Of a stretch of DNA of 52,689 bases, positions 33,030-41,910 are shown in pieces. The position numbers and the translations under genes were made by a program. The first letter of the stretch is position 1, and each line of letters begins with the position of its first letter. The DNA comes from Clostridiales bacterium (GTDB lineage Bacteria; Bacillota; Clostridia; Oscillospirales; Oscillospiraceae), in the NCBI GenBank assembly GCA_022787565.1, contig JALFVN010000046.1:1-52689 (forward strand). The letters run 5' to 3'. The notes beneath the pieces are model-generated. The model was not told the DNA's origin. It saw nothing but the letters and a program-made list of their open reading frames with translations, and ran no database searches.

Positions 33030-34280
33030 ATGGAACTATGGCACATCCGGGGAGGAAAGCGGCTGGAAGGCGCCTGCTTTGTCCAGGGCTCCAAAAACGC
33101 CTCGCTCCCCATCCTGGCGGCGTCGGTCATCTGCCCGGCAAGTACCCAGCTGCTGAACGTCCCCCAGCTGCGGGATGTGGACGCGGCACTGCGCATTCTC
33201 CGGCATCTGGGCTGCCGTGCGGAGCAGCGGGACGGAGAGGTGAGCATAGACTCCCGGAGCCTGTCCAGCTGCAATATTCCCCACAGCCTGATGGAGGAGA
33301 TGCGCTCCTCGGTGATCTTCATGGGCGCGCTGGTTGCCCGCTGCGGGGAGGCAAGACTGTCCCTGCCCGGCGGCTGCCAGTTGGGCAGGCGGCCCATCGA
33401 CCTGCATCTGTCCGCCCTGCGGCAGATGGGGGCGGAGATCCGGGAGGACGGGGGAGAGATCTTCTGCTCCGCGCCAGAGCTGAAAGGCGCGGAGATCGTT
33501 CTGCCCTTCCCCAGCGTGGGGGCGACGGAGAACATCATGCTGGCTGCCTGCGCCGCAAAAGGGGAGACCGTGATCCACGGCGCTGCCCGGGAGCCGGAGA
33601 TCGCCGCCCTGCAGGATTATCTGCGGGCCATGGGGGCGGAGGTCCGGGGTGCGGGGACGGATACCGTGGTCATCGGTGCGCTGCGGCCGGAAAAGCAAAT
33701 CGCCTGCCGGATTATCCCGGACCGGATCGTGGCCTCCACCATTGCCTGCGCCGCGGCCTGCACCGGGGGAAATGTTGAGCTGAGGGGCATAGATCCCCGG
33801 CAATTTTCTACGGTTCTGCGCTTCCTAAAACAGGCGGGCTGTGATATAATAAGCACAGACCGCAGTGTCCGGCTCAGATCGGAGGGACGGCTCAAGGCCG
33901 TGGGGGAGATCTCCACCGCCCCCTACCCCGGCTTTCCCACCGACGCCCAGCCGGTTCTGATGGCAGCCCTGCTGAAAGCCAGGGGCCTGACGCGCATTAC
34001 GGAAAATATTTTTGAAAACCGCTACCGGCAGGTGCCGGAGCTGTGCCGTCTGGGCGCGGATATCGTGACCCACGGCAGGATCGCCGAGATCTGGGGCGTG
34101 GATTCCCTGCACGGCACTGCCCTCACCGCCACCGATCTGCGGGGCGGGGCGGCCATGATCGTTGCGGGCCTGTCTGCCCAGGGAGAGACCCTGATCTGCG
34201 ACGAGGGACATATCAGCCGGGGCTATGAACGCTTCGACGCCCGCCTGCGCGCCCTGGGCGCGGATATCAGCCTTGCGTAA
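33030..34280 (+). CDS. murA: UDP-GlcNAc 1-carboxyvinyltransferase MurA
   Basis: Transfers enolpyruvate to UDP-GlcNAc, the committed step of peptidoglycan synthesis. The N-terminal GSKNASLPILAA holds the conserved Lys-Asn pair. The loop LPGGCQLGRRPIDLHL provides the catalytic Cys (Cys116, equivalent to E. coli Cys115), so fosfomycin sensitivity would be expected from this residue (inference). The C-terminal FENRYRQVPELCRLGADI and ATDLRGGAAMIVAGL are typical. The length of 416 is normal. Most Firmicutes carry a second murA elsewhere. It lies inside the dcw cluster where murB or murC often sits. Confidence 0.94.
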   Translation: MELWHIRGGKRLEGACFVQGSKNASLPILAASVICPASTQLLNVPQLRDVDAALRILRHLGCRAEQRDGEVSIDSRSLSSCNIPHSLMEEMRSSVIFMGALVARCGEARLSLPGGCQLGRRPIDLHLSALRQMGAEIREDGGEIFCSAPELKGAEIVLPFPSVGATENIMLAACAAKGETVIHGAAREPEIAALQDYLRAMGAEVRGAGTDTVVIGALRPEKQIACRIIPDRIVASTIACAAACTGGNVELRGIDPRQFSTVLRFLKQAGCDIISTDRSVRLRSEGRLKAVGEISTAPYPGFPTDAQPVLMAALLKARGLTRITENIFENRYRQVPELCRLGADIVTHGRIAEIWGVDSLHGTALTATDLRGGAAMIVAGLSAQGETLICDEGHISRGYERFDARLRALGADISLA

Positions 34281-34315
34281 AGGCGGGAAATACCTTAAGA
34301 GAAAGGAACTGGTCT

Positions 34316-35107
34316 ATGGCCAATTATTCCAAGCTGAACCAACCGCCTGCCAGCAAGCACGGCGAATACAGAAAGCCCAGCCGCCGGAAAAAGACCGGCA
34401 TCGGCGCTCTGCTGACTTTTCTGGTGGTCATCATGGCCGTCATCTTTGTTATGAGCGTTTTCTTCCGCGTGACCGACATTCAGGTGGAAGGAAACGAGCA
34501 TTACACCGACCAGGAGATCATCAAGGCCGTCGTCATCGAGGAGGGCGACAACCTGTTCTTCTTCGACCGCATCGCGGCCACCAGCCGGGTATTTGCCAAG
34601 CTCCCCTACATTGAGGAGGTCTCCGTGGAGAGGCAGCTGCCCAATAAGGTCATCATCTCCGTGCAGGAGTGCAAGGCCCTGGCTTACCTGCAGGTGGGCG
34701 ACGAGGAATGGGCCATCGACTACAGCTGCAAGATCCTGGGCAAGGCTACAGCAGAGGAGACCGGGGACCTGATCCCCATTCTGGGGGTCTCTCCCGGCAC
34801 GCTGATGATCGGCGAAAAGCTCACCACCGCCGACGGAAATGAGGAGCTGGTGAATTTTATCTCCGAGGTGCTCTACCAGCTCCAGGAGCGGGGACTTGCC
34901 CCCCAGGTCAACAAGATCGATTTTTCCAACGCCTATTCCGTCCGCATCGCTTTCGGAGACGGCAGATATACCTTCAAAATCGGCGGAAGCAGCAATGTGG
35001 AATATAAATTCGGCATGATCGTCTCTGTTATGTCCCAGCTGAAGTCCGGTGATGTGGGTACGATTGACGTATCCGATGGCACAACTGCCCATTTTATTCC
35101 CAACTAA
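34316..35107 (+). CDS. ftsQ: Cell division protein FtsQ/DivIB
   Basis: Bitopic divisome protein of 263 residues. A basic cytoplasmic tail (KPSRRKKTG) is followed by one helix (about 27-50). The extracellular POTRA domain starts at VTDIQVEGNEHYTDQEII (about 52-120). The beta domain after it includes VERQLPNKVIISVQE and EWAIDYSCKIL. It lacks the long gamma tail of some DivIB proteins. AAAGGAA lies before the ATG. It is the gene immediately before ftsZ, where ftsA would often be. Confidence 0.9.
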   Translation: MANYSKLNQPPASKHGEYRKPSRRKKTGIGALLTFLVVIMAVIFVMSVFFRVTDIQVEGNEHYTDQEIIKAVVIEEGDNLFFFDRIAATSRVFAKLPYIEEVSVERQLPNKVIISVQECKALAYLQVGDEEWAIDYSCKILGKATAEETGDLIPILGVSPGTLMIGEKLTTADGNEELVNFISEVLYQLQERGLAPQVNKIDFSNAYSVRIAFGDGRYTFKIGGSSNVEYKFGMIVSVMSQLKSGDVGTIDVSDGTTAHFIPN

Positions 35108-35162
35108 CAATGGAAAATTTACAAATTGCTTACAAAAGTTTTCGACAAAACGAAAAAAGCTA

Positions 35163-35191
35163 TTGACCGCAGCGAAAAAATGTAATAATAT
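35163..35191 (+). promoter_or_regulatory. Probable ftsZ promoter
   Basis: TTGACC (35163-35168), a 17-bp spacer and TAATAT (35186-35191), within a strongly AT-rich 147-base gap. An AATATTAATATT palindrome (about 35204-35215) follows and could be a regulatory site. It allows ftsZ expression independent of the dcw transcript. Confidence 0.65.
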
Positions 35192-35254
35192 ATTCATTAC
35201 AAAAAATATTAATATTTCACAGAATTGTGGGTAAAAATACAGGGAGGCAAGAAA

Positions 35255-36412
<1,158 letters not shown>

Positions 36413-36427
36413 GCCGTCAATAAATAC

Positions 36428-36465
36428 AAAAAGCTCCTCCGTCCTCTGGATGAAGGAGCTTTTTT
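36428..36465 (+). terminator. Intrinsic terminator after ftsZ
   Basis: The 11-base arms AAAAAGCTCCT (36428-36438) and AGGAGCTTTTT (36454-36464) continue into T. The 3' arm contains AAGGAG, which is also the only ribosome-like site near the start of the next gene. Confidence 0.9.
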
Positions 36466-36487
36466 GCCGAAAGCCTGTGATCTGTTT

Positions 36488-37333
36488 ATGAAAAGGCAAC
36501 TGAATATCCTGGAACGCATCGCGGAGATCTACACCGCAAAAAAAATCCCCCGGGCCTCGGCGGCTTTGTCCTATTATCTCACCATGACCTTTTTCCCCCT
36601 GCTTATCTGCCTGTATACCATGCTCGGCAGCAGCTACGACCGGGTGATGCTGATGTTGGATTTTGTCCGGGGCTTCATCTCGGCGGAGACCGCCGGGTAT
36701 CTGGAGGAGTTTCTCCGCTATGTGGCGGAGAACAACAATAAAGCCATGATGTTTGGCAGCCTTGCCATTCTGGTTACCTCCTCCTCCGCTGCCATGCGCA
36801 CTTTTCAGGCCACCATCGGCGAGATCCAGGGTCGTCAGCGCTTTCAGGGTCTGCTGGGCTTCGCCTTCAGCATTGTGTTTTCTCTGGTGTTCCTGGCCGC
36901 AATCTATTTCTCTGTTCTGGTCATGCTGACAGGCGGCGAGCTGATCGACCTGCTGAACAGCTACCTGCCCCTGATCGACATTTCCGACTCCTGGAATTAC
37001 CTGCGCTTTCTTCTGCTGGGCGGTATCGGGTTTGTGACCATCTGGGGTGTGTACGGCGTCTCTGTCAGCCGGGACGACGTGTATCCCACCTGGCCCGGTG
37101 CCCTCGCAGCCACAGTCATGCTGGTGGCCGTGAGCATGGCCTTTTCCCAGTTTATCGGCGCGTCCACCAAATACCCGCTGGTCTACGGCTCTCTGGCGGC
37201 GGTGATTCTGCTGATGCTCTGGCTCTATACCTGCTGCATGGTGATCCTCTGCGGCGCCGCCTTCAACGTAGCACGGCGGGATTCTGAACGAAACTGCCTC
37301 CGACCCGCCGAGGAGAAGCAAAGGGAGTTCTGA
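36488..37333 (+). CDS. YihY/BrkB family membrane protein
   Basis: Integral membrane protein with six or so helices, of the YihY (UPF0761, formerly 'RNase BN'/BrkB) family. Family marks: SAALSYYLTMTFFPLLICLY near the N-terminus, MRTFQATIGEIQG, GVYGVSVSRDDVYPTWPGAL and a final helix pair ending in Cys-Gly-Ala-Ala-Phe. I list the ATG at 36488 (281 residues), although no ribosome site precedes it. The alternative TTG at 36464 has AAGGAG 5 bases upstream, but that lies in the ftsZ terminator stem. The function of the family is not established. Confidence 0.85.
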   Translation: MKRQLNILERIAEIYTAKKIPRASAALSYYLTMTFFPLLICLYTMLGSSYDRVMLMLDFVRGFISAETAGYLEEFLRYVAENNNKAMMFGSLAILVTSSSAAMRTFQATIGEIQGRQRFQGLLGFAFSIVFSLVFLAAIYFSVLVMLTGGELIDLLNSYLPLIDISDSWNYLRFLLLGGIGFVTIWGVYGVSVSRDDVYPTWPGALAATVMLVAVSMAFSQFIGASTKYPLVYGSLAAVILLMLWLYTCCMVILCGAAFNVARRDSERNCLRPAEEKQREF

Positions 37334-37351
37334 TTCCGCTTTCCCAAAAAT

Positions 37352-37818
37352 GCTGTTATCCTGAACGAAGTGAAGGATCCCGTCTGGCTACGCTGGCTAT
37401 ACTGTTCAGGGGATTCTTCGTCGCGCTGCTCCTCAGAATGACAGGATTTTTTATGGGCGAATAACCCCAAAACAAGCTGTCATCCTGAACGAAGTGAAGG
37501 ATCCCGTCAGGCTGCGCTGGCTGTTCTGTTCACGGGATTCTTCACCGCTTTGCGGTTCAGAATGACAGGAATTTTTTATGGGCGAATAACCCCAAAACAA
37601 GCTGTCATCCTGAACGAAGTGAAGGATCCCGTCTGGTTACGCTTGCTGTTCTGTTCACGGGATTCTTCACCGCTTCGCGGTTCAGAATGACAGGAATTTT
37701 TTATGGGCGAATAACCCCAAAACAAGCTGTCATCCTGAACGAAGTGAAGGATCCCGTCTGGCTACGCTGGCTGTATTATTCAGGGGATTCTTCACCGCTT
37801 CGCGGTTCAGAATGACAA
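37352..37818. repeat. Four tandem copies of a 125-bp palindromic repeat
   Basis: Units begin at 37352, 37476, 37601 and 37726 (periods 124, 125, 125). Each holds a palindrome of about 95 bases: GTCATCCTGAACGAAGTGAA and GGATCCCG at the left, GGGATTCTTC and CGGTTCAGAATGACAG at the right. A spacer with TTTTTTATGGGCGAATAACC and CCAAAACAA follows. Copies differ by point changes, mostly in the palindrome centre. Single copies of the same palindrome occur at 7478, 10985, 16078 and, partially, 40486. No protein is encoded. Confidence 0.92.
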
Positions 37819-37845
37819 TATGTAAAAAACCAATATAAAAGCAAA

Positions 37846-37882
37846 AAAAGATATCCACTCTCTAAGGGAACGGATATCTTTT
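37846..37882 (-). terminator. Terminator of the csoR-like gene
   Basis: Arms AAAAGATATCC and GGATATCTTTT; on the minus strand the hairpin is followed by a run of seven Ts (37843-37849 complement). It lies just after the csoR stop. Confidence 0.85.
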
Positions 37883-37888
37883 CTTTTC

Positions 37889-38263
37889 TCAGCTCATGAA
37901 CTTGTCGATGGCCTCGTTCAGGGCCTGAAGCTGGTCCGGGTCGCCCTCGCCGGCACCGCTGATGCAGTGCTCCAGGTGGTCCTTCAAAATGACTTTGGCT
38001 GTGCTGTTCAGCGCCGAACGGACAGCGGCAAGCTGCACAAGAACCTCTGTACAGTCCCGCCCGTCCTCCACCATGCGCTTGACCGACTCCAGATGACCGA
38101 TGGCCCGGGCGAGCCGGTTGATCACCGCCTTGGTCTGGGTGTGGGTATGGCCGTGGACCTCACCGTGGGCGTGACTATGGGGATGACCGACACTGTGGCT
38201 GTGGCTGTGCACCACGCCGTCACCGTGATCGTGAACCAAAATCTCTTCTTCCGGTATATGCAT
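37889..38263 (-). CDS. csoR: CsoR-family metal-sensing repressor with His-rich N-terminus
   Basis: Small all-helical repressor of the CsoR/RcnR/FrmR family. The core (about residues 44-124) has Cys71, His96 and Cys100. This spacing of 25 and 4 is identical to the copper site Cys-His-Cys of CsoR rather than the Cys-His-His of the nickel/cobalt sensor RcnR. Unusually, residues 11-42 form a His-rich leader (SHSHSVGHPHSHAHGEVHGH, among others) with 12 His, absent from standard members, which may bind or buffer metal. ATG 38263 is used. A promoter with a GC palindrome lies upstream and a terminator downstream. No copper ATPase or metal transporter is next to it, so the targets are elsewhere. Confidence 0.85.
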   Translation of the reverse strand: MHIPEEEILVHDHGDGVVHSHSHSVGHPHSHAHGEVHGHTHTQTKAVINRLARAIGHLESVKRMVEDGRDCTEVLVQLAAVRSALNSTAKVILKDHLEHCISGAGEGDPDQLQALNEAIDKFMS

Positions 38264-38297
38264 GACTGCCTCCGATTTAGTTCGTTATCATGTTAAA

Positions 38298-38326
38298 ATA
38301 ATACCGCAAATGCGTACACTTAACAA
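38298..38326 (-). promoter_or_regulatory. Promoter of the csoR-like gene
   Basis: On the minus strand, -35 TTGTTA (38326-38321), a 17-bp spacer and -10 TATTAT (38303-38298). The start would be about 30 bases before the ATG. Confidence 0.7.
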
Positions 38327-38343
38327 GCCCCCCAGGGGGATAA
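38325..38343 (-). promoter_or_regulatory. Putative CsoR operator
   Basis: TTATCCCCCTGGGGGGCTT on the minus strand, with a CCCCC/GGGGG palindrome at 38328-38339 directly beside the -35. G/C tracts flanked by AT are the usual operator form of CsoR/RcnR proteins. Autorepression relieved by metal is inferred. Confidence 0.7.
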
Positions 38344-38392
38344 ATCCTGCTACACTCCGATGAAAAGTGTATAATTATGATAGAAAAACGGG

Positions 38393-39073
38393 TTACAGCC
38401 GAATCTCCACCCGGTCCCCGGCCACGAGGCTGCTTTTGCCCACCTCACAGTCCAGGGCAATCAGCTTTACCCCGGCCTGGGCGGCCTGACAGAGCGCCTG
38501 GGCAAATTCCGGGTGGGTGACCCGGTTGGGCTCGAAGTATTTCACGCCCTTCATCTGGATGATGAATACCGCATAAGCCTCAAAACCCTCTTCCACACAG
38601 TGGGCAAGACCCCGCAGGTGCTTTACGCCCCGCTCCGTGGGCGCGTCGGGAAAGCGGACCACGCCATCTTCCTCCAAGGTCACCCCTTTTACCTCGGCAA
38701 AGGCTCTTTTACCGTCGTGCTCAAAATAAAAATCAAAGCGGGAGTCCCCGTGGACGCACTCCGGGCGGATCAGCTCAGGCACAAAGCCCGGCCCGCCGGC
38801 AGCGAGCCACTCGCCGAATACCTTGTTGGGCGCGGCGGCGTCCATGTTGATGAGTCTTCCGCCCTTCCGGACGGCGATCAGGTCATAGGCGGTTTTGCGC
38901 GCGGGATTTGCTGCCTTCTGTATATATACCGTCGCCCCGGGCACAAGCAGCTCCCGGCAGCGCCCGGTGTTTTTTACATGGCAGACCTGCTTATGCCCGT
39001 CCAGGAAAACATGGGCAATAAAGCGGTTGGGGCGGTCGAGAAAGACCGCCTCAAAAATGTTTTCATAGGTCAT
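38393..39073 (-). CDS. sfsA: SfsA family nuclease
   Basis: SfsA ('sugar fermentation stimulation') family of 226 residues, with an N-terminal OB fold and a C-terminal PD-(D/E)XK-type nuclease. Family text: RFIAHVFLDG, CHVKNTGRCRELLVPGATVY, DFYFEHDGKRAFAEVKGVTLE (catalytic Glu-x-Lys) and FPDAPTERGVKHLRGL. Its role in most species is unclear. It starts 0 bases after the DUF364 gene, so it is the last gene of the NTPase-DUF364-sfsA unit. Confidence 0.92.
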   Translation of the reverse strand: MTYENIFEAVFLDRPNRFIAHVFLDGHKQVCHVKNTGRCRELLVPGATVYIQKAANPARKTAYDLIAVRKGGRLINMDAAAPNKVFGEWLAAGGPGFVPELIRPECVHGDSRFDFYFEHDGKRAFAEVKGVTLEEDGVVRFPDAPTERGVKHLRGLAHCVEEGFEAYAVFIIQMKGVKYFEPNRVTHPEFAQALCQAAQAGVKLIALDCEVGKSSLVAGDRVEIRL

Positions 39074-39808
39074 CTATTTCACCAGCAAAAATGGCTCCCC
39101 GTAGCGGTAGGGGTTGCCCCGCTGCCCGCTAAGGACGCTGTTTTTCATACCCTCCCGGTCCGTCACCACCATTCCCGCAATCCTGTCCAGCCCCTGCTCC
39201 AGCAGAGCAGGGCAAAGGGGCACGGAAGGGCCGGTGAGAATGGTATAGGCGTTCCGGCACAGATCCAGCAGATGGGGCAGGGTCTTGTTAATGAGGGCGC
39301 TGCCGGTGATGATCACAATGTCACAGCGGGGGAGGAGCAGGTCACAGGCGGAATCGGGGTAGTCCCCCGGCTGGGGCTGCTTTTCCAGCGTGTAAACTGT
39401 TTTTGCCTCCCTGCGCATCTCCGGCGGGCCGTTCAGGTGGCCGATCAGGCCCACGGTCTTGCCCCTGAAGTCCAGTCCATGAGTGTAATAGCGGTCCATA
39501 CTGTCCTCAGCGTGAAGGGCTTTTACCCGCTCAGGCGTGTTCAGCGCGGAATTGACGGCGGCAAGTGCCATGCTTGCCTCCTCAAAATTCCAGCTTTTGA
39601 CGCCCGCCGCCGCCTGCCGGACCTCCATGCCGCAAAGCCCCTGAGAAAACAGGGGCGGGATGCTGCTGCCGGGCGTGAACATGGCCACAGCGGCGCTGTT
39701 TTTCTGAAAGGCCATGGCCCAGCGCTCACCGAGACAGGTCTCGGTCACTACCGAGCCCGGAGGCACGGCGTCGATAATACTGTCGTAAAGGGAGAAAAAA
39801 TCAGCCAT
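39074..39808 (-). CDS. DUF364/DUF4213 domain protein (putative heavy-metal chelation domain)
   Basis: A 244-residue protein of the DUF4213-DUF364 family, whose known structure has an enolase-like N-terminal fold and a Rossmann-like domain suggested to bind metal or a pterin-like ligand. Visible signs are VTETCLGERWAMAFQ near the start, the LCGMEVRQAAAGVKSWN block and the Rossmann-like KTVGLIGHLNG and DIVIITGSALINKTLP. The ATG 39808 has AAGGAG 8 bases upstream and lies inside the end of the NTPase gene (8-base overlap). Function is unproven; metal or cofactor handling is a guess. Confidence 0.8.
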   Translation of the reverse strand: MADFFSLYDSIIDAVPPGSVVTETCLGERWAMAFQKNSAAVAMFTPGSSIPPLFSQGLCGMEVRQAAAGVKSWNFEEASMALAAVNSALNTPERVKALHAEDSMDRYYTHGLDFRGKTVGLIGHLNGPPEMRREAKTVYTLEKQPQPGDYPDSACDLLLPRCDIVIITGSALINKTLPHLLDLCRNAYTILTGPSVPLCPALLEQGLDRIAGMVVTDREGMKNSVLSGQRGNPYRYGEPFLLVK

Positions 39809-40388
39809 TGACAAACTCCTTTACCCACTGACGGACGATGCGGCGGGTGGTCTCGTCGCTATATCCGCCGGTTTTCAGCAGAACCGTATCGCTGTCCTGG
39901 GCCAGAACCTGGTGGAGGTTTTGAATCAGCATGGTATATTTCTCACCCAGACCAAACTGCTCTCTTGCCTTTTCAGCCTCTTCGGTGCTTTTCAGCACGC
40001 CGATGCAGGGCTGCTCTGAGGACAGAAATTCCGCAAGCTGCTGCCGGTACTGGGGGATGACCATCTCAAAGCCGCCGAACTCGTCAATAACGGAGAAGGG
40101 GTAGTATTCCGCCTCCTGTAAAAGCTGCGCTGCCGGTCCGCGGAAAACCTCGTTGTCCCTTTTGGGCGGGACGCTGCTCATATCCAGAAAGCGCAGGGCC
40201 TCAAAGCCATCGATCCCCGCGGCGGCCGCCGCCGGAAACAGGTCGACGCCGATAACTTTTCCAGTTTCGTCCCGGGCACACTCCGTCACATAGCCCCCGG
40301 CCATAGCCAGGGCAGGGCCCAGCTCTTCCCGTAAAAGCCTGGATTTTCCGCAGCCCGCAGGGCCGCAAAGAAATAAATGCTTTTTCAT
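39801..40388 (-). CDS. P-loop nucleoside-triphosphatase (THEP1-like)
   Basis: A 195-residue P-loop protein with Walker A GPAGCGKS at residues 9-16 and a Walker B-type FSVIDEFGGFEM at about 98-109. It fits the NTPase_1/THEP1 group, small NTPases of uncertain role. GGYVTECARDETGKVIGVDL follows the first helix, as in that group. It overlaps the DUF364 gene by 8 bases, so the two are very likely co-translated and may work together. GAGGGT lies upstream of the ATG. Confidence 0.78.
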   Translation of the reverse strand: MKKHLFLCGPAGCGKSRLLREELGPALAMAGGYVTECARDETGKVIGVDLFPAAAAAGIDGFEALRFLDMSSVPPKRDNEVFRGPAAQLLQEAEYYPFSVIDEFGGFEMVIPQYRQQLAEFLSSEQPCIGVLKSTEEAEKAREQFGLGEKYTMLIQNLHQVLAQDSDTVLLKTGGYSDETTRRIVRQWVKEFVNG

Positions 40389-40480
40389 GGCAATTACCCT
40401 CTGTTGTTTCAGATAGCTCCAGTATACACGATTTTGCTTTTTTGTAAAGATGGCCGCCGGGCTTCAAAATATTCACCTTT

Positions 40481-40534
40481 AAAAAAGCCGTCATCCTGAA
40501 AAACGAAGTGACGAAGGATGACAGCTTTTTTTCA
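40481..40534. terminator. Bidirectional terminator built from a repeat copy
   Basis: Arms AAAAAAGCCGTCATCCT (40481-40497) and AGGATGACAGCTTTTTTT pair with one mismatch, leaving a T run on either strand. It sits directly at the stop of the 40532-41875 minus gene. The inner sequence is a shortened GTCATCCTGA...ACGAAG...AGGATGAC repeat of the family at 37352. Confidence 0.85.
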
Positions 40535-41875
40535 ATCATAATGAAACTGGGCGGTGACGAAAGGCATGATCTGCGTCAGCAGAGCGTTTCCGCCCCATTC
40601 TTTCACCGTGCGGATGAGAATTTCGTGGAAATACAGCGCCTCGTCGCCGGGCGCGCAGAGCTTTTCCCGGATGGCCTTCTCCGCCGTAAACTCATAGTGG
40701 GAATCGGCGGCGCCCTCGTAGTCAAGGACGTATTTTTTCAAACCGCCGTCTTCACTGACAAACACCGATAAAAACCACAGCCGCTCCTCATCCAGCTGCA
40801 CCGTCAGCCGCCACTGACGCTGCCCTTTTTCAAACCGGAGTTTCTGGGCCCCGGGCCCCTGCTCCCGGAAGGGGACGTCCAGCGCCAGAAGGTAATCCAG
40901 CGTGTACTGCCCGCAGGCGGGATCGACCCGACGGGGTGCTTTGGGGCCGGGTTTCGGGTCGGTCCAGTCCAGACCCAGACTGCCGTAGGTGGCCGCGTCA
41001 TCGGCACTGCCCGGAAATTCCCCCGCAATATAGACCTTCCAGATCCTGCCGCTGCCAAGATCCAGGTAGTTTTCCCGGGACTGAGAATGGACAAGATGCA
41101 GTTTATGCTCCCGGCACAGGGCCAGACACTGCTCTGTGTCCTCTCCCATTTTCAGAAAGCTCTCTTTGGTGACGATCAGGAAACGGAGCTCGTAGTAAAA
41201 CTGCATCAGCCCGTACAGGGTGTGATTCTCCGTGTTTTTCGGATTGACGCCGTGGACATCACAGGCCTTGCGATAGCTGTCCACCTCCGCGTACAGCCGG
41301 ACGACTTTGGCAAGATTGCTGTCCTTGCCGAGAATAAACCAGTCCGCTCCGGTGTGGTCATAGAGGCCGTCCAGCCCCTGGTCATCCACCATGGCGGACA
41401 GATAACAGCGCTTTATGGCACAGTCACCGGCCAGAGCGCTCTCCCACCGGGCGATATGCTCCGCCTCCTGGGGGTCTATATCCTTCCACGGTGCTAAAGC
41501 CTCCCTGCGCGCTTTCTTCATCGCTTCCGCCTGCTCACGCCAGAGCCGCTCACGTTCAGCTTTTTCCTCTGCCTGACGATGCTTTTCTTCGGCGGTCAGC
41601 TCCCGGGGCTTGGGCGGGGCGTGAACCGGTTTTGCCGGGGCGGGGCGCGCCTGCTCCGGATCCCTTGCCTTGTCCCGCGGGTGCCGCAGCCGCCAGCCCA
41701 GCGTGAAGATGCCCGCGTTGAAAAGGACATAAATCAGTACCATGACCGTGCTGGCCAGACGGTAGTCCACATCTCTTGTGATCAGCACCGCCCACAGGGA
41801 GATCAGGCCCGTTAAAAAGCCAAAACCGCCCACAATGAGCAGCACCATGCCGATGATCCGTTTTGCTTTTTTCAT
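40532..41875 (-). CDS. Membrane-anchored protein of unknown function
   Basis: A 447-residue protein I do not recognise. It has two N-terminal helices (about 8-30 and 40-62), then a Pro-rich and highly charged stretch. A coiled-coil-like segment (LTAEEKHRQAEEKAERERLW, about 94-130) comes next. After that is a soluble domain of about 310 residues, probably cytoplasmic, that mixes helices and beta-type stretches (RQWRLTVQLDEERLWFLSVF near the end). No catalytic motif is evident. GAGAGGA lies before the ATG. A small 53-residue gene lies 35 bases upstream on the same strand, and a bidirectional terminator follows. Confidence 0.75.
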   Translation of the reverse strand: MKKAKRIIGMVLLIVGGFGFLTGLISLWAVLITRDVDYRLASTVMVLIYVLFNAGIFTLGWRLRHPRDKARDPEQARPAPAKPVHAPPKPRELTAEEKHRQAEEKAERERLWREQAEAMKKARREALAPWKDIDPQEAEHIARWESALAGDCAIKRCYLSAMVDDQGLDGLYDHTGADWFILGKDSNLAKVVRLYAEVDSYRKACDVHGVNPKNTENHTLYGLMQFYYELRFLIVTKESFLKMGEDTEQCLALCREHKLHLVHSQSRENYLDLGSGRIWKVYIAGEFPGSADDAATYGSLGLDWTDPKPGPKAPRRVDPACGQYTLDYLLALDVPFREQGPGAQKLRFEKGQRQWRLTVQLDEERLWFLSVFVSEDGGLKKYVLDYEGAADSHYEFTAEKAIREKLCAPGDEALYFHEILIRTVKEWGGNALLTQIMPFVTAQFHYD

Positions 41876-41910
41876 TTGCTATCGGTCCTCTCTTTTTCGC
41901 GGTGAAGGGC

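Noticed and set aside
37352-37818. CRISPR array
   Set aside because: Repeats are about 95 bases and palindromic, with identical spacers of about 30 bases. CRISPR spacers are unique and repeats are 24-48 bases.
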